Below, piece after piece: positions 1 to 8,362 of a stretch of 17,584 bases of DNA. Positions within the stretch are counted from its first letter, which is position 1. Every line of letters starts with the position of its first letter. The DNA is from a bacterium (lineage in GTDB: Bacteria > Gemmatimonadota > Gemmatimonadetes > Gemmatimonadales > Gemmatimonadaceae), in assembly GCA_021802745.1 (NCBI GenBank), contig JAJZRK010000046.1:1-17584 (forward strand). The letters are read 5' to 3'. Both the position numbers and the translations under genes were made by a program. The notes under the pieces are model-generated. The model saw only the letters and a program-made list of their open reading frames with translations. It was not told the origin of the DNA and did no database searches.

Positions 1-147
1 CGTCAGCGTCTGCTGATAGGTGTAGGCGAGCACGCCGCCGCCCAGCGCGCCGAAGAAGGCGAGCGTGAAGAGCAGGCGCGCCGTCGAGCTGCCGGAGTCC
101 GGCGTCGCCGCGGCCGGTGCGCCGTGCGAATGTTCGTGGCCGCTCAT
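1..147 (-). CDS. rnfG: RnfG, electron transport complex subunit G (N-terminal part, cut by left edge)
   Basis: Only the first 49 codons are in the window. They encode a hydrophilic, His-containing start (HEHSH at residues 4-8), an Ala/Pro-rich stretch, and one hydrophobic segment at about residues 25-42, followed by the start of the periplasmic part. RnfG is known as a single-span subunit with covalently bound FMN on a threonine; that site would lie outside the window, so the flavin motif cannot be seen. The identification rests mainly on position directly after rnfD (the usual C-D-G order) and on the N-terminal anchor. The ATG overlaps the rnfD stop by four bases (ATGA), and a strong AAGGAGG ribosome site sits at 155-161, seven bases upstream, which fixes the start. 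The His cluster at the N terminus is not something I associate with the family. Confidence 0.8.
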   Translation of the reverse strand, partial: MSGHEHSHGAPAAATPDSGSSTARLLFTLAFFGALGGGVLAYTYQQTLT

Positions 148-1148
148 GACTTGGCCTCCTTCAGCTTCACCGTGCCGAACACCCTGGGTTGCGTGACGCG
201 GTTGATGAGCGGCGTGAAGGCATTCATGATGAGAATGGCGTACATCACGCCTTCGGGGAGCCCGCCATAGACGCGGATGATGACCACGATGGCCCCCACG
301 AAGGCGCCGAAGAGCCAGCGTCCCTTGTTCGTCGTCGGGACGGTCACCATGTCGGTGGCCATGTAGACGGCGCCGAGCATCAGGCCGCCCGAGAAGATGT
401 GGAACAGTCCGCTCGCCGAGCGCGCCGGGTTGATGAAGTGCAGGAACTGGCCGAGGACGAGCACCGACAGGATGATCGAGACGGGCGACCGCCAGTTGAG
501 ATAGCCCTTCCAGGCAAGGTACGCGCCGCAAAGGATGATGACCACCGCGGATGTCTCGCCCACCGACCCGCCGGTGGTGCCGAGCACGAGGTCCACGATG
601 GACGTCAGCTTCTGCTCGAACTTGAACAGGCCCAGCGGCGTCGCCGACGTGACGACGTCGGCCGCCGGGTGCATGAACGGGAAGGCGAACAGGTCGCCCT
701 TCAGCGCAAAGAAGTTGCCGCCCGGCTTGGGCCACGTGGTGATGGCCACCGGAAAGGCCGTCTGCAGGAAGGCGCGGCCGATGAGCGCGGGGTTGAAGCC
801 GTTCTGTCCGAGCCCGCCCCAGATGGCCTTGCCGAAGGCGATGCCGAAGAAGCCGCCGAGCGCCGCCATCCACAGCGGGATGCCGGGCGGCAGCGACAGG
901 CCGAGCAGCAGGCCGGTGATCATGGCCGATCCGTCGCGCAGCGAGCGCGGCCGGCCGAGCCAGCGCTCGGTGAGCAACGCGCCCAGCGTGGACGCGAGCA
1001 CGACGAGGATCGCGCTGATGCCGAAGAAGAAGGCCGACGTGAGGATGACCGGCACGAGGCTCGCCGCCACCGTCCACATGATGCGCGGCGTCGTGTCCCG
1101 GTCCTTGAGATGCGGCGACGCGGCGACAATCAGGTTGGGCGCGGTCAT
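144..1148 (-). CDS. rnfD: RnfD, membrane flavoprotein subunit of the Rnf ion-pumping complex
   Basis: The protein is 334 residues, close to the usual RnfD/NqrB-like length, and is strongly hydrophobic with many membrane segments. Family hallmarks are visible: PHLKDRDTTPRIM near the N terminus, GLLLGLSLPPGIPLWMA at about 79-95, FGKAIWGGLGQNGFNPALIGRAFL at about 105-128 (in pieces), and TSATP at 167-171. In RnfD/NqrB the threonine of the S-x-T-P type motif carries FMN through a phosphoester bond; here this would be Thr170. The role is to carry electrons across the membrane part of Rnf, coupled to Na+ or H+ export. The frame stays open to 1250, but the start at 1148 is chosen because it begins the conserved N terminus and overlaps the rnfC stop as ATGA. 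The gene also overlaps rnfG by four bases, so translation of C, D and G is probably coupled. Confidence 0.95.
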   Translation of the reverse strand: MTAPNLIVAASPHLKDRDTTPRIMWTVAASLVPVILTSAFFFGISAILVVLASTLGALLTERWLGRPRSLRDGSAMITGLLLGLSLPPGIPLWMAALGGFFGIAFGKAIWGGLGQNGFNPALIGRAFLQTAFPVAITTWPKPGGNFFALKGDLFAFPFMHPAADVVTSATPLGLFKFEQKLTSIVDLVLGTTGGSVGETSAVVIILCGAYLAWKGYLNWRSPVSIILSVLVLGQFLHFINPARSASGLFHIFSGGLMLGAVYMATDMVTVPTTNKGRWLFGAFVGAIVVIIRVYGGLPEGVMYAILIMNAFTPLINRVTQPRVFGTVKLKEAKS

Positions 1149-2473
1149 GCGGCCCCCGCCGTTGCATTGCGGCGCAGCGCCGCCTTGCTGGCCTGGAAGA
1201 GTTGGGACAGCGGAATGTTGGACGGGCACACATACGAGCACGACCCGCACAGCATGCAGTCCGCAAGGTGGTTCTCGGACATCTCGTCATAGCGCTTCAC
1301 GCGCGCGAGATCGCCGAGCCACGACGGATTCAGGAAAACCGGGCACGCCTCGAGGCAGCGCCCGCAATGAATGCACGGATACACCTGCACGCTGCGCACC
1401 TCGTCGGTGGTGAGCACCACCACCCCCGTCGTCCCCTTGATGACGGGGGCCTCGAGGTTCGCCAGCGACTGCCCCATCATCGGCCCGCCGATGATCACCT
1501 CGGCGGCGTCCGGCGTGACGCCGTCGCAGTAGGCGAGCAGGTCCTTCATCTTGGTGCCGACCGGGACGATGAGGTTGGCGGGGCGTGTGAGCCCATGTCC
1601 CGTCACCGTCACGATGCGCTCGAGGAGCGGCAGGCCGGTGTCGAAGACCTCGGCGATGGCCGCCAGCGAGCCGACGTTCTGCACCACCACGCCGACCGTC
1701 ACCGGGAGCTTGCCCGACGGCACTTCCACGCCGGTGACGGCATGGATGAGCATCTTCTCGGCGCCCTGCGGATACTTCACGGTCATCGGCAGAATGGTGA
1801 TGTCGAGATCCTTGGGCTTGGTGCGCTCGAGCGCGGCGATGGCGTCGGGCTTGTTCTTCTCCACGCCAATGACCGCTTTCTTGACGCCGAGCGTGTGCAT
1901 CATCACGCGGCAGCCGAAATGCACCCGCTCGGGATACTCCACCATGGTCCGGTGGTCCGAGGTGAGGTACGGCTCGCACTCGGCGCCGTTGATGATGAGC
2001 GTGTGCACCGAGTAGTCCTTGGGCGGGGCAAGCTTCACGTGCGTCGGGAAGGCCGCGCCGCCGAGGCCCACCACACCGGCCTCCTGCACCGCCTTCACCA
2101 CCTGCTCGACCGTGAGCCCCTCCCAGCGCGGCACCATGCGCGGGCGCGCCGTCTGCAGCGCGTACTTGTCTACCTTGATGCGGACGGCCTGCGCGTAGCT
2201 GCCGTCCGGATGCGGCCACAGCTCGATGGCGGCCACCGTGCCCGCCGCCGATGCGTGGATGGGCACCGACATATAGCCATCGGCGTGCCCCACCGGGTCG
2301 CCGCGCTCGACGTAGTCGCCCACCTTCACGCACAGCGTGGCCGGCTTGCCGGCGTGCTGGCGCAGCGGAAGGACGATCTCATCGGGATACGGCATGCGGC
2401 GGATGGGGAGCCCACTCGTGAGCTCCTTCTCCTCCGGCGGATGGACGCCGTGCTTGAACCCGAAGAATGCCAT
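1145..2473 (-). CDS. rnfC: RnfC, NADH/FMN- and iron-sulfur-binding subunit of Rnf
   Basis: The 442-residue protein has the canonical RnfC start (FGFKHGVHPPEEKELT) and a biotinyl/lipoyl-like segment at about 40-100. The nucleotide/FMN region reads GVVGLGGAAFPTHVKL at 133-148 and INGAECEPYLTSDHR at 161-175. Two [4Fe-4S] motifs are complete: C367, C370, C373, C377 and C406, C409, C412, C416. RnfC is the peripheral subunit that reduces NAD+ with electrons from ferredoxin via RnfB. It is the compact form, without the long Ala/Lys repeat tail seen in some gammaproteobacteria. The start at 2473 is preferred over in-frame upstream codons because the family N terminus begins there and a GAGG site precedes it. 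The ATG shares one base with the stop of the upstream PFOR gene (TGATG), so expression of PFOR and RnfC is probably coupled. Confidence 0.97.
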   Translation of the reverse strand: MAFFGFKHGVHPPEEKELTSGLPIRRMPYPDEIVLPLRQHAGKPATLCVKVGDYVERGDPVGHADGYMSVPIHASAAGTVAAIELWPHPDGSYAQAVRIKVDKYALQTARPRMVPRWEGLTVEQVVKAVQEAGVVGLGGAAFPTHVKLAPPKDYSVHTLIINGAECEPYLTSDHRTMVEYPERVHFGCRVMMHTLGVKKAVIGVEKNKPDAIAALERTKPKDLDITILPMTVKYPQGAEKMLIHAVTGVEVPSGKLPVTVGVVVQNVGSLAAIAEVFDTGLPLLERIVTVTGHGLTRPANLIVPVGTKMKDLLAYCDGVTPDAAEVIIGGPMMGQSLANLEAPVIKGTTGVVVLTTDEVRSVQVYPCIHCGRCLEACPVFLNPSWLGDLARVKRYDEMSENHLADCMLCGSCSYVCPSNIPLSQLFQASKAALRRNATAGAA

Positions 2474-5400
2474 CAGTTGAACCTCGCGGCGCGCTTCACC
2501 CACTTCTCCAGGTCTTTCTCCTTCGGATTGACCGGCGTCCCGGGGTGGATGATCGAAACCGGGCAGCGCTCCGCGGCGAGCACGAGCTGCTGGAACGTGC
2601 CGGCCGTCGCGTCCTTGATCTCCGCCTGCTTGGCGGCGTTGTAGACGAACATCTTCTTGTTCAGGTTGGTGCACTCGTTGCAGCTCGTGCACCGCGCCGA
2701 GTCAATGTAGGCCTCGAGGGCCAGCGACTCGTCCTCTTCGGTTGCCGTCGCGGTGGCGGTCGCCGTTGCGGCGGCCGGAGCCTCGGCGACTGCGGCTGCC
2801 GCCGGGACGGCGGCCGGAGCGGCCACCGGGGCCGATGGAGCCACCGCAACCGCCGCGGGCGCCGTTGCCCCGTTGCCCGACGTCGGTTCGACCGCCGGCA
2901 GCGTGGCGAGCAGTTCATTGATTGCGCTGCTGCCGCCATGCCGCATGAGCCCTTCGGCCAGGCGGCGGGCGATCTGCTGCGGATACTCCTTCCTGATCTG
3001 CGCGATCTTCGCCTCGTACTCGGCGCGGAGCGCGGTCATCTTGACCTCGAACTCGGCCTCGATCTCGCCCGACACCGTGTTGCGGGCCGTGTCGGAGACT
3101 TCGATGCCGGCGAGCTGGCGCAGCTGCGACCAGTGCTGCAGGCGCTCCAGCGCGAGCAGCGCCATCTCCGGCGACACCTTCAGGCGGCGCAGGTGACGCT
3201 TCTTGTTGACCGCGTAGATGAAGGCCGTCTTCGTGGTGCGCTCCTCGACCGGAAGCTTGATGTACTGGTCGAAGGGAATCGCATACTCGTACAGGTCCTT
3301 CGGCAGCTCCGAGAAGTGCTGCTTGAAGCGCGCCTCGGTCGCGGCCCAGTCGGCCACGGTGAGCGGGACTTCCAGCCGCTGCTCCTTTTCCTCGTCATCG
3401 AGGTAAATGAGCTCGTAGGTCGGCCAGTCGGACTCGGGCGACGGATTGCCCTCGAGCGACAGGCAGTCGGCGAACGAGTTGCCGGCATCCGGATCGTACG
3501 TGAGGAACGGGAAGGCGCGGCTCTCGAGCGCGAAGCGGGCCGCTTCCTGCGACCAGTCGTCGGCGAGGCCGTGCTCCACTGGGCAGGGCGTGTAGATGTT
3601 GAACAGCGCAGGACGCCGCTTGTGCAGCCCCTTCAGCACGCCGGCAATCAGGTGCGACGCCGCCGCCTGCGAGGACTGGTGCACGAACGTGCTGCGGTGC
3701 GCAATGCCGATGAGCCCCACTTCCTTGCGGGTCTCGGTCTTGCCGTGCTGCGCCTTGCCGAAGCCCGACATGTCGGCCACCTGCCCCGTGTACCCCGAGG
3801 TGCAGGCCTGGCCGCCGGTGTTCGAGTAGACCTGCGTGTCGAGAATCACGACGCGCACCGGCTTGCCCGAGGCGAGCAGGCGCGAGAGGTTCTGGAAGCC
3901 AATGTCGAGCATCGCCCCGTCGCCGCCCATCGCGATGATCGGTGGGCACAGGAAGAACTCGTCGTCGGTGAACTTCTCCCACGTGAACGCCTTGAACGCC
4001 GCCTCGTCGGCCACGTGGTCGTAGGTGCCGTCCACGAGCTTCTCGGCGCGCCGCACGGCAATGAAGCCGTCGCCCATCTTGCGCATCTGGGCCTCGAAGA
4101 GACCGATGGCGATGGAGGGGGCGTCCTGGAACAGGTGGTTGACCCACGGGAACGGATACGGATTGTACGGATAGGTGGACGCCCACACCGACGAGCAGCC
4201 GGTGGAGTTCGCCATGCCGACCATCGCGCGTCCCTTGCCGCCCGGGCCTTCGACGTAGCGCCAGCGCAGGTCCTTCAGTTCGCTGATCGCCTTGCCGATG
4301 AGTTCGAGCTGGTGGCGGTGCGCCACGTCGAGCTTCACCGCGTCGCCCTTGCCGCTCAGGGCGGCGGCGAGGTCGGTGGTCGAGCCGACGATTTCGCGCG
4401 CCTTCTCCTCGAGGCTCGTGATGAGCGCGTCAATCTTGGCCACCTGCCTGGCGACCTTCGGCGTCATGGACGCGAAGATGGCCGACAGAATCAGGTGCAC
4501 GGCGGTCTTCTCGCCGCACCCCATGCAGGCGCCGTCGCCGCCGACCATGGCGCGATACGTCGTCTTCTTGAGCAGTAGCGACGAGAGCACGCCGATCCCC
4601 TCGTCCACGTCGCTGACGTTGATGAAGCGGTCGTCCGTGTCGGGGAGCTTGTTCCACATCTCCCAGTTGGTGCGCAGCTTCTGCAGCGAGGGCTCGTCCT
4701 GCTTGATGGTCTGGAGCGCGCCGTCCGGGCACACCTCGACGCACAGGTTGCATCCCTTGCACGTCTCGGGATTGATGGTGATCGAGAGCAGGCCGCCCGT
4801 CCCCTTGGCCTTCCCTTCCAGCGCGTCGAAGAACGGTTTGGTGCGCGCGAGCGGGAAGCTGGCGATGCGCGCCTGCACGGCGTGGAACTCCACGTCGGTG
4901 GCGGCGCGACGCTCGGCGTCCCACCCCATCTTGTTGGCGACGGTCTCGTACGCCTTGGCAAACGCGTCCGGCACCTTCACTGCCGGATCCTTCTGCAGGA
5001 TCTTCTGCGCTTCCTTGGCCCAGTTCTTCACCATCGGGCGGATGCGCTCCATGCGCAGGCCGTTGGTGGCGACGTCCACGGCCGCGTACAGCACGTCCTC
5101 GAAGCTGTTCACGAGGCCCGGGATGGCCGAATCGGGGCACTGCGTCCAGCACTGCGCGCACCCCGTGCACTTTTCGGCGATGAACTCCGGCACCTCGAGG
5201 CGCACGCCGCTCATGTCGCGCACGGCGCCCGTGGCGGCCGGAATGGCGCTGATGGCCGCGAACGGGTCGGCGATGCCGTCCTGCCCGATCTTGCAGATGG
5301 CGCAGACCTGCTCCCAGAAACGCCCCTCGTGGCCGATGCCCTGCTGCTGCTCGGCCTCGAGCAGCACCGGCATGTGCGGCACCGCGCCCTTCTCGTCGGC

Positions 5401-7509
5401 GAAGTCGCCGCCCACCGGCGTCACTTCCTTCACTTCATCGTAGCCGCGGCGGATGACGCGTACGTTGTCCTCGACGACGCGCGCTCCCTTGCCGCCGAAC
5501 TTCTTCTGGAGCTGCTTCTCGATCCCCTTGAACAGCGCTTCCTCGGTCTGCTTCTCGCGCGCCAGGATCGGCGAGGTGCGGAAGAAGGCGCCCATGAACG
5601 CCGCGCCCTGCATACGGTAGCGCAGGTCGGCCTCGGAGGCCTCGCTCATCGCGATGGCGAAGGCGTCGAGGCAGTAGATCTTGATCTTGCGGTCAATGAT
5701 CGTGCGGCGCGCCGTTGCCGGCAGCGTCTGCCAGAAGGCTTCGGGGGTGAGGTCCGTCTGGATGACGAACACGCCGCCTTCGGCGAGCCCGGCCAGCGGG
5801 TCGCTGTGGCGGAAGACGTTCGGGTCGGGCGACAGCACGATGTCCACATGCTTGAGCTCGCAGTTGAGCCGAATGGGCTCGTGCGCAAGCACCGCGTAGA
5901 ACGTCGTCGGCTGTCCCTTCTTTTCCGAGCCGTACTTCGGGTTCGCCTTGATGTGCATGTCGAAGAGCTCGAACGCCGTCATGGACAGGTTCTTGCCCAT
6001 CGTGATGGCGCCCCAGCCGCCCACCGAGTGGATGCGCAGCGCGGTGGAGCCCTTGGGAAGCAGGTTCAGGTTCTCCGCCGACTCGAGCGTGAGCTCGGAG
6101 AGGAGCGGATACTGCTCGGTCAGCGTCTCCTGCCAGATCTGGAGCTTGGGCAGCTTCGTCCCTTGGCGGATGAAGTCAATGCCCAGGTAGACCTGGCGGC
6201 GCCCCGTGCCGCCGGGGAGCATGTTGTTCACCGCGGCGACAATGTCGCCGGGCTGCAGGTCGCGGCTGCCGAGGCCGAAGCAGGCCGAGAAGAAGTTCGG
6301 CACCTGCTCCGGGCGCAGCGGATTCAGCCCGGCGTGCACGTTGGCGTTGCGGCCATTCTCCACGCCCTTGGCCATCGCGGCGCGGATCTCGCGCAGCATC
6401 GGCGGGTCCACGGCGAGCGGCTGGTCGGTGCGCTCCATCACCACGACGCCCTTCTTGCCGGCGAGCAGGCGCGTGATGAAGTCGGCCGGGAACGGGCGGA
6501 ACATCGTCAGGTTGAGCACGCCAACCTTGAGGCCCTTCGTCTCCCGCAGGTAATCCACCACCGCTTCGGCATTGCTCACCACCGAGCCCTGCCCGGCGAT
6601 CACCCATTCGGCGTCGTCGAGCCGGTAGCCCGTGACGCGCGCATAGTGGCGGCCGGTGAGCTTCGTGAATTCGGCGAACGCCTGGTCGGCGAGGGCGGCG
6701 ATGTGGTCAAAGTAGAACGGGCGCTGGGCGGCGACGCCCTGCGCATAGCTGTCCTGGTTCTGCACGACGCCCAGCATGGCCGGGTAGTCGAGGTCGAACA
6801 TCTCGGGAATGCGGCGGCGTTTGTCGCCGAACACCATGCGCTGGGCCGGCGTCGGGCTCTCAATCAGGTCGGCCGGGTCGCCCAGGTATTCCTTGACGAG
6901 CTCGCGCTCGGGAAGCTGGATGGACTCGACGACGTGGCTCGTGAGGAAGCCGTCCTGCGCGATGAGCCCCGGGTTCAGCGACAGCTCGGCGATGCGGTGC
7001 GCCACGAGGTTGAGGTCGGCCGACTCCTGCACGTCCTTGGCGAAGAGCTGGAAGAAGCCCGTGTCGTCCACGGCGTGGTAGTCGTCGTGCCCCGCGTGCA
7101 CGTTGAGCGCGTGCTTGGTGATGGCGCGCGCCGCGACGTTGAGCACGTAGGTGAGGCGCTTGCCGACGGCGGCATAGAGCGACTCGTGCATGTAGGCGAT
7201 GCCCTGCCCGCTCGAGAAGTTCGTCGAGCGCAGGCCCGCCATGCTCATGCCAGCGGTCACCGCCGCGGCCGCATGCTCGCCCTCGGGCTCGAAGAAGATC
7301 AGGCGGCGGCCGTTGACGTTTTCCTTGCCCTCGGCCACGGCCTGCGCCCATCCCTCGCCCATCTGGGTGGACGGCGTGATCGGGTATGCGCCCGCGGCTT
7401 CCGAGCCGGCGGTCTCCACCGCCACCACCGCAAACGACCCGTCCAGCGCCTGTCGGACGCCCGGGTACTTGGCTGCCTTGCCGGCGTCGCCGGTCTTCGT
7501 CGCACTCAT
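2473..7509 (-). CDS. nifJ: Giant pyruvate:ferredoxin (flavodoxin) oxidoreductase with C-terminal ferredoxin-like domain
   Basis: At 1678 residues this is about 450-500 longer than usual single-chain PFOR/NifJ (about 1170-1230). Domain order: N-terminal POR domain with AYPITPSTQMGE at 41-52; domain II around 290-440; gamma-type domain with HSVGGWGAITMGKNL at 494-508; di-cluster ferredoxin domain with C781/C784/C787/C791 and C917/C920/C923/C927; TPP domain with GGDGAM at 1195-1200 and YSNTGGQAC at 1228-1236. The proximal cluster would use C995, C998, C1105 (in NSTGCSS) and C1309, by analogy with the Desulfovibrio africanus enzyme. After about residue 1400 there is a charged helical region, an Ala/Pro/Thr linker (about 1540-1590) and a single-cluster ferredoxin-like domain (C1607, C1610, C1613, C1649-Pro). 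It should oxidise pyruvate to acetyl-CoA and CO2 and reduce ferredoxin; other 2-oxoacids cannot be excluded. GGAGG at 7514-7518 supports the start. It overlaps rnfB upstream (ATGA) and rnfC downstream. Confidence 0.92.
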   Translation of the reverse strand: MSATKTGDAGKAAKYPGVRQALDGSFAVVAVETAGSEAAGAYPITPSTQMGEGWAQAVAEGKENVNGRRLIFFEPEGEHAAAAVTAGMSMAGLRSTNFSSGQGIAYMHESLYAAVGKRLTYVLNVAARAITKHALNVHAGHDDYHAVDDTGFFQLFAKDVQESADLNLVAHRIAELSLNPGLIAQDGFLTSHVVESIQLPERELVKEYLGDPADLIESPTPAQRMVFGDKRRRIPEMFDLDYPAMLGVVQNQDSYAQGVAAQRPFYFDHIAALADQAFAEFTKLTGRHYARVTGYRLDDAEWVIAGQGSVVSNAEAVVDYLRETKGLKVGVLNLTMFRPFPADFITRLLAGKKGVVVMERTDQPLAVDPPMLREIRAAMAKGVENGRNANVHAGLNPLRPEQVPNFFSACFGLGSRDLQPGDIVAAVNNMLPGGTGRRQVYLGIDFIRQGTKLPKLQIWQETLTEQYPLLSELTLESAENLNLLPKGSTALRIHSVGGWGAITMGKNLSMTAFELFDMHIKANPKYGSEKKGQPTTFYAVLAHEPIRLNCELKHVDIVLSPDPNVFRHSDPLAGLAEGGVFVIQTDLTPEAFWQTLPATARRTIIDRKIKIYCLDAFAIAMSEASEADLRYRMQGAAFMGAFFRTSPILAREKQTEEALFKGIEKQLQKKFGGKGARVVEDNVRVIRRGYDEVKEVTPVGGDFADEKGAVPHMPVLLEAEQQQGIGHEGRFWEQVCAICKIGQDGIADPFAAISAIPAATGAVRDMSGVRLEVPEFIAEKCTGCAQCWTQCPDSAIPGLVNSFEDVLYAAVDVATNGLRMERIRPMVKNWAKEAQKILQKDPAVKVPDAFAKAYETVANKMGWDAERRAATDVEFHAVQARIASFPLARTKPFFDALEGKAKGTGGLLSITINPETCKGCNLCVEVCPDGALQTIKQDEPSLQKLRTNWEMWNKLPDTDDRFINVSDVDEGIGVLSSLLLKKTTYRAMVGGDGACMGCGEKTAVHLILSAIFASMTPKVARQVAKIDALITSLEEKAREIVGSTTDLAAALSGKGDAVKLDVAHRHQLELIGKAISELKDLRWRYVEGPGGKGRAMVGMANSTGCSSVWASTYPYNPYPFPWVNHLFQDAPSIAIGLFEAQMRKMGDGFIAVRRAEKLVDGTYDHVADEAAFKAFTWEKFTDDEFFLCPPIIAMGGDGAMLDIGFQNLSRLLASGKPVRVVILDTQVYSNTGGQACTSGYTGQVADMSGFGKAQHGKTETRKEVGLIGIAHRSTFVHQSSQAAASHLIAGVLKGLHKRRPALFNIYTPCPVEHGLADDWSQEAARFALESRAFPFLTYDPDAGNSFADCLSLEGNPSPESDWPTYELIYLDDEEKEQRLEVPLTVADWAATEARFKQHFSELPKDLYEYAIPFDQYIKLPVEERTTKTAFIYAVNKKRHLRRLKVSPEMALLALERLQHWSQLRQLAGIEVSDTARNTVSGEIEAEFEVKMTALRAEYEAKIAQIRKEYPQQIARRLAEGLMRHGGSSAINELLATLPAVEPTSGNGATAPAAVAVAPSAPVAAPAAVPAAAAVAEAPAAATATATATATEEDESLALEAYIDSARCTSCNECTNLNKKMFVYNAAKQAEIKDATAGTFQQLVLAAERCPVSIIHPGTPVNPKEKDLEKWVKRAARFN

Positions 7510-8348
7510 GCTGCCTCCGCACTGCTAGTGGCTGGGACGCGCGCGAACTGCGCGCCCTCCAGCCAGAGGATCGCACCGGTCGGGCAGCGCTCCACGGCGC
7601 TTTCGTCGGCCTCGGCGATCTTGTTGTAGTCGATGACTGCCACACCGCTCGCCACGCTGATGAGCCCCGGCGCGGCGTCCAGCACGCACTTGCCACACGC
7701 CGTGCACGCGACGGAGCACTGCTCCAGCACCACGTCGCCGTTCACGAGGTTCTTGCACTGCACCAGCAGCTTGTGGTCGAGGTTCTGCAGCACGAAGAGC
7801 TGCTTGGGGCACGCGACCACGCAGTCGTTGCACGCCGTGCACTTGTCCACGTCCACCACGGGGAGCCCCTCGGGGTTCATCGTGATGGCGCCGAAGGTGC
7901 AGGCCCGTTCGCAGTCGGCAAGCCCGAGGCAGCCCCAGGCGCATCCCTTGCCGCCGCCGGCCACTGCGGCCGCCGCTTCGCAGGTCTCGAGGCCGCGGTA
8001 CTCGGCCCGTTGAATGGCCACATTGGTGCCGCCCGCGCACTGCAGGCGGGCCACCCGCTTGACCGCCTCGCCCGCGTCCACACCCAGGAAGTGCGCGATC
8101 TCCGCCACGCGATCGGCGTTCGAGACCGTGCACTTGGCCGGCTGGATTTCGCCGACCACCGCCTTCTCCGCGAAGGCGCGGCAACCCGGCAGGCCGCACG
8201 CGCCGCAGTTGGCCGACGGCAGCATGGCCGCGATGACGTCAATGCGCGGGTCTTCCCAGACCTTGAGCTTCTTGTTCGCGGCGGCGATGAAGATGGCGAA
8301 CACCAGGCCGGTGCCGCCGAGTATCAGGATTGCCTGCAGGATGATCAT
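7506..8348 (-). CDS. rnfB: RnfB, ferredoxin-accepting iron-sulfur subunit of Rnf (long form)
   Basis: The 280-residue protein starts with one membrane segment (about residues 3-22). The Rnf/Nqr Fe-S domain follows, with ANCGACGLPGC giving C48, C51 and C56, plus C73. The long-form signature KGCAWGCLGLADCERACTFGAI supplies C136, C140, C146 and C150. Two further ferredoxin motifs are C170/C173/C176/C180 and C215/C218/C221 with C255-Pro. In total 20 cysteines are present, enough for up to five clusters. RnfB is the subunit thought to accept electrons from reduced ferredoxin and pass them on in the complex. The start at 8348 is chosen because it begins the hydrophobic anchor and has a GGGAG site just upstream; the frame itself is open further. 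The gene is separated from rnfC by the PFOR gene, which is not the usual rnfBCDGEA or rnfCDGEAB order. Confidence 0.94.
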   Translation of the reverse strand: MIILQAILILGGTGLVFAIFIAAANKKLKVWEDPRIDVIAAMLPSANCGACGLPGCRAFAEKAVVGEIQPAKCTVSNADRVAEIAHFLGVDAGEAVKRVARLQCAGGTNVAIQRAEYRGLETCEAAAAVAGGGKGCAWGCLGLADCERACTFGAITMNPEGLPVVDVDKCTACNDCVVACPKQLFVLQNLDHKLLVQCKNLVNGDVVLEQCSVACTACGKCVLDAAPGLISVASGVAVIDYNKIAEADESAVERCPTGAILWLEGAQFARVPATSSAEAA

Positions 8349-8362
8349 CGCGTCTCCCGGCC

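Noticed and set aside
1149..1250. Upstream in-frame extension of rnfD (start at 1250)
   Set aside because: The extra 34 residues overlap the end of rnfC, lack conservation with RnfD, and the ATGA overlap at 1148 gives the expected start.
4882..7629. A 900-codon open frame on the plus strand opposite the PFOR gene, and a similar 700-codon frame at 2467-4578
   Set aside because: The translations are rich in Arg, His, Leu, Glu and Val with no domain or motif, the typical product of the strand opposite a high-GC gene with strong third-position bias. The minus strand carries a clear PFOR with catalytic motifs.
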